Notes: a model not told the origin generated them from the sequence alone. A stretch of DNA of 64,000 bases from Adineta ricciae (GCA_905250025.1 CAJNOJ010000008.1:310001-374000); one strand, 5' to 3'; positions 1-12,033 are shown, counted from the stretch's first letter. Numbers and translations: made by a program.

Positions 1-476
1 CATCGGGAAAAGCATGGCATACGATGCGTGATCATCCAATGCATTTTGTTGTGATGCTCGGTAAGAAAGTTCATATATACCAAAAGAGATCGTTTTTTTC
101 AATCACAATGTTTAACCTAGGAGGTATGTGGGGCTTTCGACCAGCGTTAAATCGAACATTTTCTAAGTACGTTCTACAAACAATTCTCAATCGTTCGTTG
201 GTAACTGGCTACAATGGAAGAGGTGATCAAGGATTTTTATCAGATAACATTTGGCCACATATTCAGAACCAAATCATCGCACACGATAGTTATTTGTGTA
301 GGGAACCCTACTCAAGAAACTCTCGTCCTTGGCCGACACGTCGGTTGCCTCCTTCTAATGATACGAATTGTTTTGTCGGATGTTCACGACCTTGTTGTCA
401 ACCGTCGAAATATCCATTTGGTGAATGTCCCACAGCTTGTAGGCCGAAAAATCACACTGATTGGGCAATGTGTTGA
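1..476 (+). CDS. 3' end of a glycosyltransferase-like protein (partial)
   Basis: Only the last two exons are inside the window: 1-60 and 121-476, joined across a GT-AG intron at 61-120. The joined reading gives MRDHPMHFVVMLGGMWGF, a later stretch GDQGFLSDNIWPHI, then HDSYLC, and ends C-rich before a TGA at 474-476. The order RDHP, LGGMWG, D-Q-x-FL-x-x-x-IWP, HDS-x-C resembles a family of glycosyltransferase-like hypothetical proteins as I remember them; this is recall, not a search. The intron is 60 bp, a multiple of three, and has no stop in frame, so an unspliced reading also stays open. The start and any catalytic DxD motif lie left of the window. Confidence 0.5.
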   Translation, partial: SGKAWHTMRDHPMHFVVMLGKKVHIYQKRSFFSITMFNLGGMWGFRPALNRTFSKYVLQTILNRSLVTGYNGRGDQGFLSDNIWPHIQNQIIAHDSYLCREPYSRNSRPWPTRRLPPSNDTNCFVGCSRPCCQPSKYPFGECPTACRPKNHTDWAMC

Positions 477-567
477 AATATGCGAAAGCAAATGTTAATT
501 CGTTTTATTCTATAAGACCAAAAAAATAGATTATACTGTACAAACGGGAGGAAAAGCACAAATTAGT

Positions 568-1086
568 TCAAATCCATTGCTGATTTTCTTCAATGGGATG
601 CAAACGTGGAACGATTGATCGTTTTGGAAAAGGAACAGCTGAATGTCGTCGTCTGTGTTGATTATCTTTTTTATTGTAAAGGAGTCGTTTCAATGGAATG
701 ATATTATTCGCTGGTAGTGCCGACACAGTTGAATGACGTTTGCTACGACGTGGTGTTGATGTTTGATGAGGTTTAAGCAAAAGACGTGTTTGTTGTGGAG
801 AACTCTTTGGTGTACTCGTTGCACGAGCTGCAAATGCAAATGCCATTTTGCTTGATTTTTTTCGATATTCACTATTCGCTGTCGAATGTAATATCGCTGG
901 TTTGGATCCATGAGACAAATACGGACAGCAAATCTCTTCTTGTGATAAAGTTGTTAGTTGTGAACTGATGGAAAAATTCATGAGTGGAATATTGCAATTG
1001 TTGTCGAGTCGATGTATTTCGGATATGATGTCGTTGAGATGATGCACAAGTTTGCGCTTAAGTCGATCTTTGGACATTGTTGACAT
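568..1086 (-). CDS. Unknown basic protein, 172 aa
   Basis: Single open frame starting at the ATG at 1086 (MSTMSKDRLKRKLVHHL). The first 20-30 residues could form a charged helix. The rest is low complexity, rich in Ser, Thr, Arg and Lys, with short basic patches (RRSKRHS, HRRRHS) that could be nuclear localisation signals. A TAA lies in frame just upstream and a splice acceptor-like tract (ACCTTTCAG) lies about 25 bp before the ATG, which would suit a 5' UTR acceptor for cis- or trans-splicing. I do not recognise a family. The start is chosen because it is the first ATG after that stop. Confidence 0.4.
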   Translation of the reverse strand: MSTMSKDRLKRKLVHHLNDIISEIHRLDNNCNIPLMNFSISSQLTTLSQEEICCPYLSHGSKPAILHSTANSEYRKKSSKMAFAFAARATSTPKSSPQQTRLLLKPHQTSTPRRSKRHSTVSALPANNIIPLKRLLYNKKDNQHRRRHSAVPFPKRSIVPRLHPIEENQQWI

Positions 1087-2991
1087 GATTGAGAAGAATG
1101 TATTAAGTTATCTGAAAGGTAAAAAGAAAATTGAGATTCCGTTTTCTTTTATCCGTTAGTTTGATTACATATCGATAGTTTTCAATGACACGATGTCTAT
1201 TATTATGATTACAGAAAAGAGAAAGATGAGACTGGAAGAAAAAGAAAATGAAATCGCACAGTAGGACTTTATCTTCAAACAGTTCGGCGAAGCGCGCATC
1301 ACATGGCGACAGGTGATGATGTACTGTACTTGTCATTGGCAGTTGACGAAACTACATAGGAGGTCTTGTCTATCAACACATCTCATGCCGAGAACAAGCA
1401 TGGTTGATTAAAATGACAGAATTAAAGCCGATCATTTGACTAAAAAATCTTTTTCAAGTTATTTATTTAACTTACATTTGGTAGACTTTTCAAATTGTTT
1501 GCAATACTATGTGTATGCTGTCTGTTGAAATGCTTAATTGATTGCATTTGACGAGTAACGATAATATATATACACTTCCTCTCTCGCTTTTTTTTCTCTC
1601 TCTGTTGATTGGTCCACTGTTTGTTCTCTCTTTTCACACTGACCGGAAAATATCGCTATTGGCTATGGAACGAAATGAAAAACAAATCCCTTTCGTTCTA
1701 TGATCATTGTTGAAGCGTGCAAGAACAGCAGCATCATTTCGCACATTATAGACCCCTTATTAGAAGAGACAGTGTTGCCGAGTTTGTTTGATCGGTATAC
1801 AGTACAGCTCAATCCCCGAGGCTCAGTAAACATCGAACGATCAAACGCATGAAACTATCCTTCAAATTCGATGTATACTGATCATACACGATAAGCATTT
1901 GGACAAATAAAATAAAATAAAATAAATGTAAAATTGATGCTACTCTAATTATAAACATAAGAGCAACGATCGTGGCGATTGAATTCACGCACTATACAGT
2001 CTATATCATTTTTCGATCGGGTTCATCACTTTGAATATTTCAAAGATTACATAGTGTGTGAGCTACTATGTTGTAATATTTGATAAGAACGTCTGTCAAC
2101 CATCGGACATCGTCTTTTTGACACTCGACTTGTTATTTTTGTTGCTAACGCTATCGACATTCTCTAAACAGATGTGCTTTTCACAAGCTCTTCCCCACCC
2201 ACTCAAACGACGATGGTGCAATTGATACGTCCATTTACAGGTATGTTGACAATATGCCACGAGCAGTCACTCATCATAATAATAGCGATGATGATGATGA
2301 TGATGAATATATTTTCAATCGATCATCTATTATGCTTCTGATGTAACATTTGTTCTTAGTATTAGACCCATCTGGTGGTGTCTAGCCTAAATATTATAAA
2401 AAAAAGGCAATAGTGAAACGTAAAGATTTCGACACGTGTATGATAGAGACGATTGAAAATCAAATCAAGCTGTGATTATGCCACAACTACTAGAGCGGTG
2501 TGCATCACAGTTATTTTCCGCTTCAAATAAGACAAAAAAGAGTAACGTTCGCTTGTCAAGTCAATACACTTCTGTGATGAGTATACGCCCGAAGGCATGT
2601 CCATTTTTCTTCTTCTTCTTCTTCTTCTTCAAAGGCAAAACACCAAAACCTTTAGCTCTAAAATTTAACAAAGTATATATGTCTGTATGTATCTATTTTG
2701 AAATATAATACAAGAACAACAACAGATGAAAGATATACACTTGCTGTGCGTAGAAAAATTCTAATGAGCAGTTCATTAAAAAAGTATTGCTGTTCATCAA
2801 ACAGGCTCATGCGCCTTTGCACATCCGTCACATTATGATGACAATAAATGCAAATTAAAATATTTTAACATACAATCACTTTGATTGATTGGTATCGATC
2901 AAAAAACTAATAATAACAATCGAACCATGAATTGAATTGTTCTGCGCGTAAATATTTTTCATTTTCCTCAATTCACAACAAACTCTGTCCG
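1087..2991. other. Intergenic, about 1.9 kb
   Basis: No convincing gene. It holds simple-sequence tracts: an AATAA-type run near 1906-1926, a GAT run near 2285-2306 and a TTC run near 2606-2630. A short ORF on the minus strand (1103-1336) ends in Phe- and Lys-rich low complexity and has no recognisable features. A tiny upstream ORF (ATG AAT TGA) sits at 2927, before the next gene. Confidence 0.5.
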
Positions 2992-3798
2992 ATGCTTCTA
3001 ACAATACTAACTCGAATGTCAAATGATGAACAACGTTTACAATTATTGCAGACACTGCGAAATAAATTATCAAGCTATCGGCTCACTTGGCTGGACATAC
3101 GAAATATGATCAGATTATTTTCACCGACAACTCGAATTCGATTCGATATTTTGCAATTTTTTCTTTTGTATATGAAGAATTTCTCAGCAAATCTCGAAAT
3201 CGAAGACTATATCGATCTATATGATCTATGCACGAATGATAATGAACAAATGAAAGTTCGTTTGTTCGAACTAATCTACGAGAAATTAAATACCCGAAAT
3301 CAGCAAGATGTGGAACGAATCTTGAGTTTATTTCAAACGGCACATAGTCGACAGAAAATAGAAGGTATGCTTCGAAACTATCGATCCAAAGAAAACCTTG
3401 AGCAATACAGAGGTACACGGTACAAGAATATCCATCTACTGAATTTCATCGAGTCGATTCTTTTAGTTGTTGAATATCAACAATGTACAGCACATCCCGG
3501 AGAGATTGCAGCGAATAGAATCCTTTCACCGACATTGTCATCTGCTGAACAACTGTTTGTTGCACCATTGAAACGTAAATATTCTTACGATTACCAAGAT
3601 CAATCATGTCGTCAAGTCATCACACCCATACTATATTCACAGCAAGAAGAACTGATTCAACAACGAGATATACTATCGATTAGTTCATCAAATTCATCAA
3701 TTTCCTCGACAAGTGGTGAAAACGTTCCTATCCGCACACGTTCATTTATGATTGCTATCAAGAATACATTCGAATGTTTAAGAGAAACATCAAGTTGA
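2992..3798 (+). CDS. Unknown protein with N-terminal helical repeat, about 268 aa
   Basis: Open frame to a TGA at 3796-3798. The frame is open further upstream, but the first ATG is at 2992 (MLLTILTRMSNDEQ), with a second at 3016. Residues about 10-130 are strongly helical and show a repeated pattern of about 35 residues (LxxLRxxL...IRNMIRLFS...RFDILQFFLLYM...YIDLYDL...KVRLFELIY). This resembles the DUF4476 type of helical repeat, a tentative comparison only. The second half is polar and Ser-rich, with SSSNSSISSTS near the end. No signal peptide or membrane segment. No intron is needed. The function is not known to me. Confidence 0.55.
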   Translation: MLLTILTRMSNDEQRLQLLQTLRNKLSSYRLTWLDIRNMIRLFSPTTRIRFDILQFFLLYMKNFSANLEIEDYIDLYDLCTNDNEQMKVRLFELIYEKLNTRNQQDVERILSLFQTAHSRQKIEGMLRNYRSKENLEQYRGTRYKNIHLLNFIESILLVVEYQQCTAHPGEIAANRILSPTLSSAEQLFVAPLKRKYSYDYQDQSCRQVITPILYSQQEELIQQRDILSISSSNSSISSTSGENVPIRTRSFMIAIKNTFECLRETSS

Positions 3799-4545
3799 CT
3801 TTGTTGTTCTGAACAACAAGTTGCTGCCCGCCCATGATGATCAAAAAGCGGATGCGCGCGTTCCACTCAACTGATTAATTGATTGGTTGGTTCCTCTCCA
3901 TCGATAGCATGCCTATCGGTTCTGTCTACTTTCTTGAGTATCGACCACTTGGATAGCACTTAACGGTTTCTCTCGCTTCACTTAACGATGACGACAAAAA
4001 GTGACTTGAAACAAGTGTTTATCCATGTGATCATGAAGGGAAAATATGGGAGAGAAAACATTTTTCTTTCGTTACTAACGAGTGATGAAAATATTCTCTG
4101 TTCGTCGAACATTATCAGCAGAATGAATCTATTCAGGAAAAAAAACCATTGAGCACGTTCTGTTAAAGATGAGCAAAGCGAGATAATTGACCAAAATGAC
4201 ATATGCTCGCAAAAGCATTGATAACGTCAGACGAAGAATGTTATACGATAGATGTCAGTAACTATCAACAAGTCGTTTTATTTTCGAAAACTAATCAAGA
4301 TAACATCCGTAGAAAACTTTTCGGAAAAAAGATACTCGTCAATTTTGTACGGATTTATTCAATTGTATAATTAATTGCAAGGATCCCTTTTTTTTAATGG
4401 TTTGATGAGTCATCAAATCATATAAATTCGTGTTGATCTAATTTTTATTTTTCGGCGGGTTAATAGACTCTGAAGAAAAGCTTTTCTTTGCCATTTCATC
4501 GTTCGAAATCTTCCTAGATTATTCGTTTAATAACATCGATCGTCA
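3799..4545. other. Intergenic, about 750 bp
   Basis: No gene seen. It presumably holds the 3' flank of the helical-repeat gene and the promoter of the MBT gene. A GATCCC-TTTTTTTT tract lies near 4381-4398. Confidence 0.4.
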
Positions 4546-6674
4546 ATGGCAGCAACTCGCGATACAACAGGCTCTGTTGTACCATCGATAACTCCAAATA
4601 ATAATAATAACAATAATAACCATACATCACAACAAGTGTCACGTATCAACGGGACGGCAATTGTATCAATTCCAACCGCATCAGGTTTTCTATTTATATG
4701 TCTATTCCATAGTTCTATCCCGATCTTCTAGCGGATGCGATTGCTTCGTTTTCTTGGGGAAATTATTTGAAAACAACGAAAGCACACGGTGCTCCGGTTA
4801 GCTATTTTCGTCATGTAAGTGTTTCTATTGTTTACTTTGCGATGCGAAATGCTTGTTTGTTTCCAATAACCTAGGCACCACTGCAAGAAATGTGGGGTCA
4901 GCTAACACCAGGAATGAAAGTTGAAGTGATTAATACCGACTGTTCTTATAATTCGAATGATCCAAAGGAGAAAATTTTCTGGTTTGCGTATATTGTTCGG
5001 CTAGAAGGCTATTTAGCCCTGTTACGTTATGAAGGCTGTGATGATGATCCATCAATGGATTTCTGGTGTAATTTATGTAACAAAGATGTACATTGTGTCG
5101 GCTGGTGTGGACAGCATGGAGTGAAATTAGCACCGCCAAGAAGTGCGTTCAGGGAAAACGTTCGTAAGACTGAAGGAGAGGAAGTTGTTTTTGTATGTTT
5201 AGGTATCGAATATCGACAAACGGATTGGAAGTCGTTTCTTGTAAATAAATTAGTTGGTGCAAAAACATTGCCGGACAGTTTTCGTCAAAAAGTAAAATAA
5301 TCAGCAGTTGAAACATTCGAAAATTAATCTATTGTTTTAGATTCAATTCTCCCTTCGGTGTTCATTTAAAAAGCATACGCTTGTGGAACTGATCGACAAA
5401 TTTCAAGTGTCGCGTATGCGCGTTGGAAAAATATCCGATATCGTATGTATTCTCTCTTGTGCAGTTTCTGGAATCTTGATTTATCTTCTAGATCGGTGGC
5501 CGTCTACGAATCAATTATGAAAATGTAAGCTGAATGAATGAGGAAAAGTCAATATGACGTCTGAGACTTGTAGGGTGGCGGTGAACATTTCTGGGTTCAT
5601 CATACATCGGATTTGATTCATCCGGTCGGCTGGTGTCATGTGACCGGACATGATTTGGATGCAACTGATGATTATAGAAGTGAAGCAGCACGAATCAGCG
5701 AGACGAAATCTTATCCGACCAATATCGCAACACCGGATCTCTTTCGTCAAGTATGTGAATACAACTGACTGTAGAAAGAAATTGGAACGATAATTTAGGT
5801 ACCCATAATCACATCGGAAGACGAACAGTTCAAGGAAGGACAAAAACTAGAAGCGGTTGATCCATTAGAAATGTCTCGTATTTGTCCAGCGACTGTCGGA
5901 AAAGTAATACTTGAATTCGATTGTGAATGTTTTCAAGATTCCCTCCTTCTTTCTCCTTCGCGATCTTATAGGTATTAAAGAACGGTTATTTTATGTTATC
6001 AGTCGATGGATCGAGTACAGAGGATGGTTCCGATTGGTTTTGTTACCATTCGAGTTCGCGTGTAATCTTCCCCGTGAATCACTGTAAAATTAATAATATT
6101 CCTTTGTCACCACCCCTTGGTAAATCTTGCAAGGAACTATTACGTTTCACTTGACGTTTTCTGGCCTTTTCAGGTTATGAAGGTGAATTCGAATGGGAAA
6201 GATATCTTACTGAAACCAAGTCGGATCCAGTTCCTCGAGAACTTTTCCAGATTGTCAAAGTAACACTTTTCTCCAATATGCATCGATTATCGTCTTCATT
6301 CTATAGGAAAAAACGACGAATCCATTTTCTATCGGAATGAAAATCGAAGCTGTCGACATGATGGCTCCACATTTAGTATGCGTAGCGACTGTGGCGAATG
6401 TTGCTAGCAATTTAATTCGTGTGCGTTTCGATGGATGGAGTGCAGATTTTGAGCAATGGATCGATTGCCAATCAACAAATATTTATCCCGTTGGTTGGTG
6501 TGAATTAGTAGGTTATAAGCTCGAGCCACCGAAAGAGTCCGAACAAGAGAACACTGGTACGCTAGAAATAAATCCGTTGTCCATTGCAGAACTTTGCTTT
6601 TATTAGAATCAACAAAAAAATCTTTTAAGAAACCAATGGGCCGAAAATCAAATAAACGAAAGCGGCTCAATTAG
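4546..6674 (+). CDS. L3MBTL2-like: Four-MBT-repeat chromatin protein (L3MBTL2/MBTD1 type)
   Basis: Eleven exons by GT-AG sites and frame: 4546-4684, 4732-4814, 4875-5291, 5341-5442, 5492-5524, 5574-5750, 5799-5903, 5972-6119, 6174-6259, 6307-6556, 6607-6674, giving about 535 aa. The N-terminus has an Asn run. Then come four MBT repeats, each opening with a W/F-x-x-YL-type motif (FSWGNYLKTT, TDWKSFLVNKLVG, FEWERYLTETKS) and closing with a PVGW-like motif (VHCVGWC, LIHPVGWCH, VIFPVNHC, IYPVGWC). Repeat 1 has LLRYEGCDDDPSMDFWCNL, and LVNKLVGAKTLP opens repeat 2, both as in L3MBTL2 and MBTD1. MBT repeats of this family bind low-methylated histone lysines in nuclear repressive complexes (family knowledge). 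The last exon adds a basic tail (FKKPMGRKSNKRKRLN). I see no FCS zinc finger before repeat 1. Confidence 0.9.
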
Positions 6675-7680
6675 AATAATTACTTACATAAAATAAGTAA
6701 ATGAACGTCTTCTATTGTTGAAGAAAATGTACAACTTATTTTATTTCTTTCAGGCGTTAGCTCCTATCCTATAAATACACAAACACAATGGCATTACAAT
6801 CGGCGAGATGCATTTTCTTTTCTTCGAAAAACTATACATATGAACTTTTTCAGAGCAACTGTATATAGTACTAATACCGCGTGGTAAATGGCGTGACGAG
6901 AGAGAACTCGAGATATGTCTTTCATTTATTTTTCGTTTCCTATTTATATGTATATGAGTGTACGCTTCTCGACAAACAAATGGATTTGTTTAGATTACGG
7001 ATATTTTCTTCCTCTTCTTCTTCTTTTGCGCTTTTCAGTCCTTGGTTTCATATTGAAAGCAGGTGCCTATGTGATTTTTCTTTTTCTCTTGTTTTGCGTC
7101 GTTGTTATTCTTCAATCTTGATGCTGTGATGTACTTTTCGACTGAATATGTATATGTATAGTTCAAAGTAGAGCTTCAATTAGATACTCAATTGTCCAGT
7201 TCTTGCCTTCTTCTTTTTTTTTTTGTTATTATCTATTCGTTTTCTTTTTCGTGTTCTCGCTATTGAACAGTTAACAATGATATTCAAAGAAAAAGCAAAA
7301 GACTATTTGTCCTTTCTTCACCTTATCGCTACTTGAGAGAAATGATAAAAGGTTAACTTTGTTCCTCGCTTGCCAATGTAAATACTAAGTTACAATCAAG
7401 GTACGATTTATTTTATGAAAATCTCTTTTTTTGACGAAATAATGCAGAAATCCAGTTACTAGTGACCTCCACATGTCAACGATGTTATTTGTCTGATTTG
7501 TTATGTTACGGTACGGGTAGCATGCAAGTGTGTCTCGTGAAAAACTTTCATCGTTGTTGAGCAATACCTGTTGACAGCAAATAAAAAACCGCAGCAAACA
7601 TATAGTTTTTTTTCTTTCATATTTCTTTACGCAAAAGAGGAAAAACAACACGTTTTTCTTTCATTTGAAACTTATTTAAA
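6675..7680. other. Intergenic, upstream of macroH2A
   Basis: About 1 kb, T-rich with CTT/TTC runs (7005-7030, 7205-7225). Overlapping short ORFs here are low complexity (Ser/Leu/Phe runs) and not credible. The 3' end of the MBT gene and the promoter of macroH2A must lie here. Confidence 0.4.
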
Positions 7681-9187
7681 ATGGCACCGAGAACAGGCAA
7701 AAGCGCTCGCGTTTCGCGCTCATCGCGCGCGGGAATCATCTTTCCAGTCGCTCGTATGCATCGATATTTAAAATCGGCTCCGTTAGCTACAAATCGTGTT
7801 ACGAAAAGTGCGGCAGTTTATTTAGCCGCAGTTGCCGAGTACCTTGTCGGTAAGAATTCATCAGTCAGAGAGCGAAAAGAGAGTCAATCGAATTCCATAT
7901 CTAGCTGAACTTCTCGAACTGAGTGGCAATGCCGCCAGAGACAACCGGCGAACTCGAATTATCCCACGGCATGTTTTTCTCGCTGTCGCAACCGATGAAG
8001 AACTGAACAAAGTATGTAGAATAAAGAAATAGCTAGATCAAAATGTATTTTTGGGTTTCTAGCTACTTCATAGTTGCGTCATTCCTGAGGGTGGTGTTCT
8101 TCCATCTATCCTTTCGCTTAAGGATCCGACAAAGACTGGCAGTAATTCGAACCAATCGTCCTTCAGTTCATTGCAGAATTCTACAGCAGCGGCAACAACG
8201 AAAAAAGCTGCGACAAAAGGAAAAACTGCGAAACGTACTACAGCGAAACCGGCGTTGACTAAGGGTGGCTTAGGAAGTTTTACTGTTTTGGGTACTCCGA
8301 AATCCAAAGTAATGACTTTTGTCAATATAGATTACTTTCATATGTGCTCTTTGCTAGGCGGCTGCACTGAAAGGCACTGCGATAACAACGCTCTCGGAAC
8401 GTGTTCTTAATCGAGGACAAAAGGCATGTTTGATGAGATACGACAAAATTTCTCTATCTAAGCATCTACCTATCTGTTTCAGTTGACTGTCGTTCAAGGC
8501 AATATTATTAATATTACTGCTGATGCAATTGTTCATCCAACGAACAGTTCACTTAGTCTAGGTGGTGAAGTTGGTTAGTAGAGTTTCTATGCTTTTTTTT
8601 CTCTCGATAAATGTCATTTTCAAACCTCGAAATCAGGTCATGCTTTGGGAGCTGCTGGAGGACGAGAATTAAAAGAAGCTTTGTCCGAAGCAGCAAAAAC
8701 GAAATCATTAACCCAGACAAGTGATGGTAATGTGAAACTGCCAAGATACGTTCTTTTCTTGAACACATATTCTATTGCGTAGTGACTATCACCGATGCAC
8801 CTAATCTATCTGCAACACATTTGATTCACGTTAATTCGCCAACATGGAATGCAGCAAGTCAAGCCGAGTGTATTGCTGATCTTGACAAAGCTGCATTAAA
8901 CATTCTTAACCTTGCCGAAGAACAAGGCCTTACATCGGTTGCGATACCGAGCATTAGTAGTGGAAAGTAAGCTGCTGTTCTCTTTGATTTCCTTTCAATG
9001 ACATCATGTTTCGTGGTTTTTCAGTGCTGGATTTCCAAAACAAACTGCTGCGCAAACAATTCTTGCTGCATTATCGAAATTTTTTCGTCAAAATGCAACA
9101 ACAAAAATCCAACAGGTTTTCTTTGTTCTCTACGATGCCGAAAGTGTGAATGTTTATACGACTGAACTTCAACGTATGGTTGAATAA
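7681..9187 (+). CDS. MACROH2A: macroH2A histone variant
   Basis: Eight exons: 7681-7849, 7905-8011, 8063-8308, 8358-8423, 8483-8573, 8637-8726, 8783-8966, 9025-9187, about 371 aa, close to vertebrate macroH2A. Residues 1-120 are an H2A histone fold: [19 protein letters not shown], then [27 protein letters not shown] and ATDEELNK. Residues about 105-185 form the linker, starting PEGGVLPSI and rich in Lys, Thr and Ala. From about 185 there is a macro domain: [49 protein letters not shown] and [15 protein letters not shown]. Macro domains of this class can bind ADP-ribose and the protein marks specialised chromatin (family knowledge). The intron at 8424-8482 begins with GC, not GT. An AATAAA lies near 9312. 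Confidence 0.95.
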
Positions 9188-9404
9188 TATCGAAGGGATT
9201 TTGACACAGACTGTGACTTATTGAAAACCAGATTTATATATTACTCATTTGTCTTGTTTTGTGCGTATTTTCGTTGTGTAAATGCAGTGATTTTCGTTTC
9301 CACATTTTCCCAATAAAAACAAGTCTCCTCGTTGAATTCATTTCACCAATCTATAGATAATTGTTGTTTTAGAACTACGTTAAAAAAAGGAACGGAGACA
9401 TTAA

Positions 9405-11494
9405 ATGACACAAGAAACATCCAATGTAATTAATCTTGAAGATACCTTTCACCTCTATGGTCACTCAACTAAGAAAAGATATGTACTCAAACTGTCGCCA
9501 ACACATCTTTCTATTACAACGATATCGAATGAAACTGATATACAACTGGTGCCAATCGACGATATTTACGGATGTTTGTGTATGAAATCTGTTCATAAAA
9601 CCAATCAATGTCTTATAACATTCTATGTTTATGCCTTAAGACCATCGCGTGGTTTAAGTAGAATTCTTTCGCCCAAGCGTACCTTCCGTCGATCAGAATA
9701 TGTCTTTGCATACGGAAAATATGACAATTTCGATGCGAATCAAGCTGAAATTATATGCTGGCATCGACAGGTAACACACGCGGTCTATTTAAGACGAAAT
9801 CTTCCGAGTAAATCTCGCTTTCAAACATAATCAACGACCAATTTTAGTTCATTTAGTTGATATTGTTACAACTAGAGGAGATAAGCGTGCACTTGTCTTG
9901 GTTAATCCAGCAGGTGGTTCGGGAAGAGCTTATCGGATGATTATGGAACATGTTATTGGCATTTGGGCCGAAGCGGAATTCAATCATCAACTACTTATTA
10001 CCGGTTAGTCAGTACAATGTTATTCGGAAAGATTCGTAGTGGATTATTTTGTTTCCTTGTTAGAATATGCTGGTCATGCACGAGATTTCGTACAATCCTT
10101 AGATTTGAATGAATGGAGTGGTATTGTTGTAGCTTCCGGTGATGGACTTCTTTATGAAGTAAATAAGCCATTTTTGTAGATAAGTAACTTCTATGAGAAC
10201 GATTTATAATTTATTTGTAAAGGTTATTAATGGTCTATTCAGTAGAAACGATTGGCAAGATTCTTTGAAACTACCCATCGGACATCTACCATGTGGTTCT
10301 GGTAACGCTTTTATTACAAGCATTGTTCGTCATAGCAAGTAAGTAGAAAAGTTCTGTAGTCGGTATGAATTGACATTGAGTACGATCTCCACAGACAACC
10401 AATTGCTGATAGCATGTCGCAATATCTTATTCAATGTGCTGTACTGATAGCCACACATCAAGTGCTTCCGTTTGATATGGCTGTGATTGATACCTGTGAT
10501 GGACAACGTGTATTTTCTTTGCTTAGTGTTGAATGGGCTGTCATTGCCGATGTAGATTGTGACAGTGAAAAATATCGTTTTCTTGGTCAGGAAATATTTC
10601 ATCCCGATAAAGAATGAAATGCTGACTTTGGTTTTCTTTCTTTTGGATTAGGTGGAACTCGATTTACGGTTGAAGCTATCAAACGCATTCTTCGTAAGTA
10701 ATCTGATTCACTTTCTGAAGGTTATCGTAATCGTTTTCTATTGAAATAACCTTCGCCGATATCAGTAAATATTTAATTATATTTTAATCTTAACTTTGCT
10801 GTATTCAATAATCGTAGAGTTCCTATTTGACATCTCTACTGATAAGATAACTATTCAAGGTTTTTCGTTTATTCAATGCACAAAAAATGAAATTATTGAT
10901 CAGAATCTGATTTCTTTTAGGACCTCGTGTTTACAATGGTTATATCGATTATCTTCCATATGAAGTCACCGACGATACCGTGCAAAGTGTTCAAATAACA
11001 CCAAACACGACCACTGCTCAACTTCATCGTCATCTTTTACCATTAAATGAACCTATTCCAATTGATTCATCCACAAGTAAATGGCGACGTATCGATGGTC
11101 CGTTTGCCTATGTTCTCGTAACATCGAAATCAGCTCTCTCAAAAGATACTGTGTCGAGTCCGCAATCGTCATTAGCAGACGGCTATCTGACATTACAGTT
11201 TATCCGTACACGTGATTCTTCACGAATGAATTTAGCAAAAATGTTCATCGGCTTAGACGATGGAACGCATTTTGATTATGATTTCGTTGAATGGATGCCT
11301 GTACGAGCTTTCCGAATAGTACCAAGTGAAACCGACGGAAATCTAATGGTTGACGGTGAAAAAGTTCCCTATGGTAAAAAGCAGTTGAAGCCATCGAGAA
11401 GATGAATGTAATGTTTTTCTTTGTAGGTCCTCTTCAAGGTGAAGTGCTACCAAGCATTGCTCGTTGTATGGGTAAACAGCCAAGAATCGATTAA
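9405..11494 (+). CDS. SPHK: Sphingosine kinase
   Basis: Eight exons: 9405-9807, 9848-10003, 10064-10158, 10223-10338, 10395-10585, 10652-10693, 10921-11373, 11427-11494, about 507 aa. The diacylglycerol-kinase-type catalytic domain shows the nucleotide-binding block LVLVNPAGGSGRAYR, the SPHK-type signature VVASGDGLLYEVINGLF, the substrate-site block LPIGHLPCGSGNALI and WAVIADVDCDSEKYRFLGGTRF, all in family order. The enzyme phosphorylates sphingosine with ATP to sphingosine-1-phosphate (family knowledge). No membrane segment, as expected for SPHK. An acceptor-like tract TTGTTTTAG ends at 9372, just before the ATG, and may accept the spliced leader. The gene starts 217 bp after macroH2A, so shared transcription is possible but not shown. 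Confidence 0.93.
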
Positions 11495-12033
11495 ATGATT
11501 TCTAATGTGATAATACCAGTGTGCTTTGTATTTCTATAACATTCTTTATTTGTAATCGAGTAATTTTTTATAAATTCAAATCGGAGTTGCTTAGCATTTA
11601 ATCAACATTTTTTTTCACAATAAAAACCTTTTGTTTTGAACATATAAATATATGGTTTAAATGTTTTTTTTATCGCATAACAGAGTTACAGGGAACAACG
11701 AAATCTATGGATTAGTGAAATTCATATTTACTTACTAAACGAGAACTCAGAACTTATTGACAGTTTCCTGTTTCTCTCTTATGCTTAGTATCGAATGAAG
11801 GAGCGAATTGCCTTCATTGATTAACTTATGAATATCCACATCATCCCCTCATTGCTTTCCTTCCCCTTACTCAGACGATAAAGATGATTTTAAGAGCAAC
11901 ATGAAATTATGCACGAATTTATTATTGTTTGATTCATAACTAAACAATTATTAATAAATTAAGTTAAGAAAAACTAAACTAGAAGATATTTTATCACTGT
12001 TTTTTTTTTTGTTGCAATGGGAACCGTTTTACT
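11495..12033. other. Convergent intergenic region
   Basis: Space between the 3' ends of the sphingosine kinase (+) and the GH65 gene (-). AT-rich, with an AATAAA near 11619 and T runs (11663-11671, 12000-12010). Nothing else seen. Confidence 0.5.

Noticed and set aside
6881-7129. Ser/Leu/Phe-rich ORFs upstream of macroH2A
   Set aside because: They come from TTC/CTT simple sequence and have no start context or domain.
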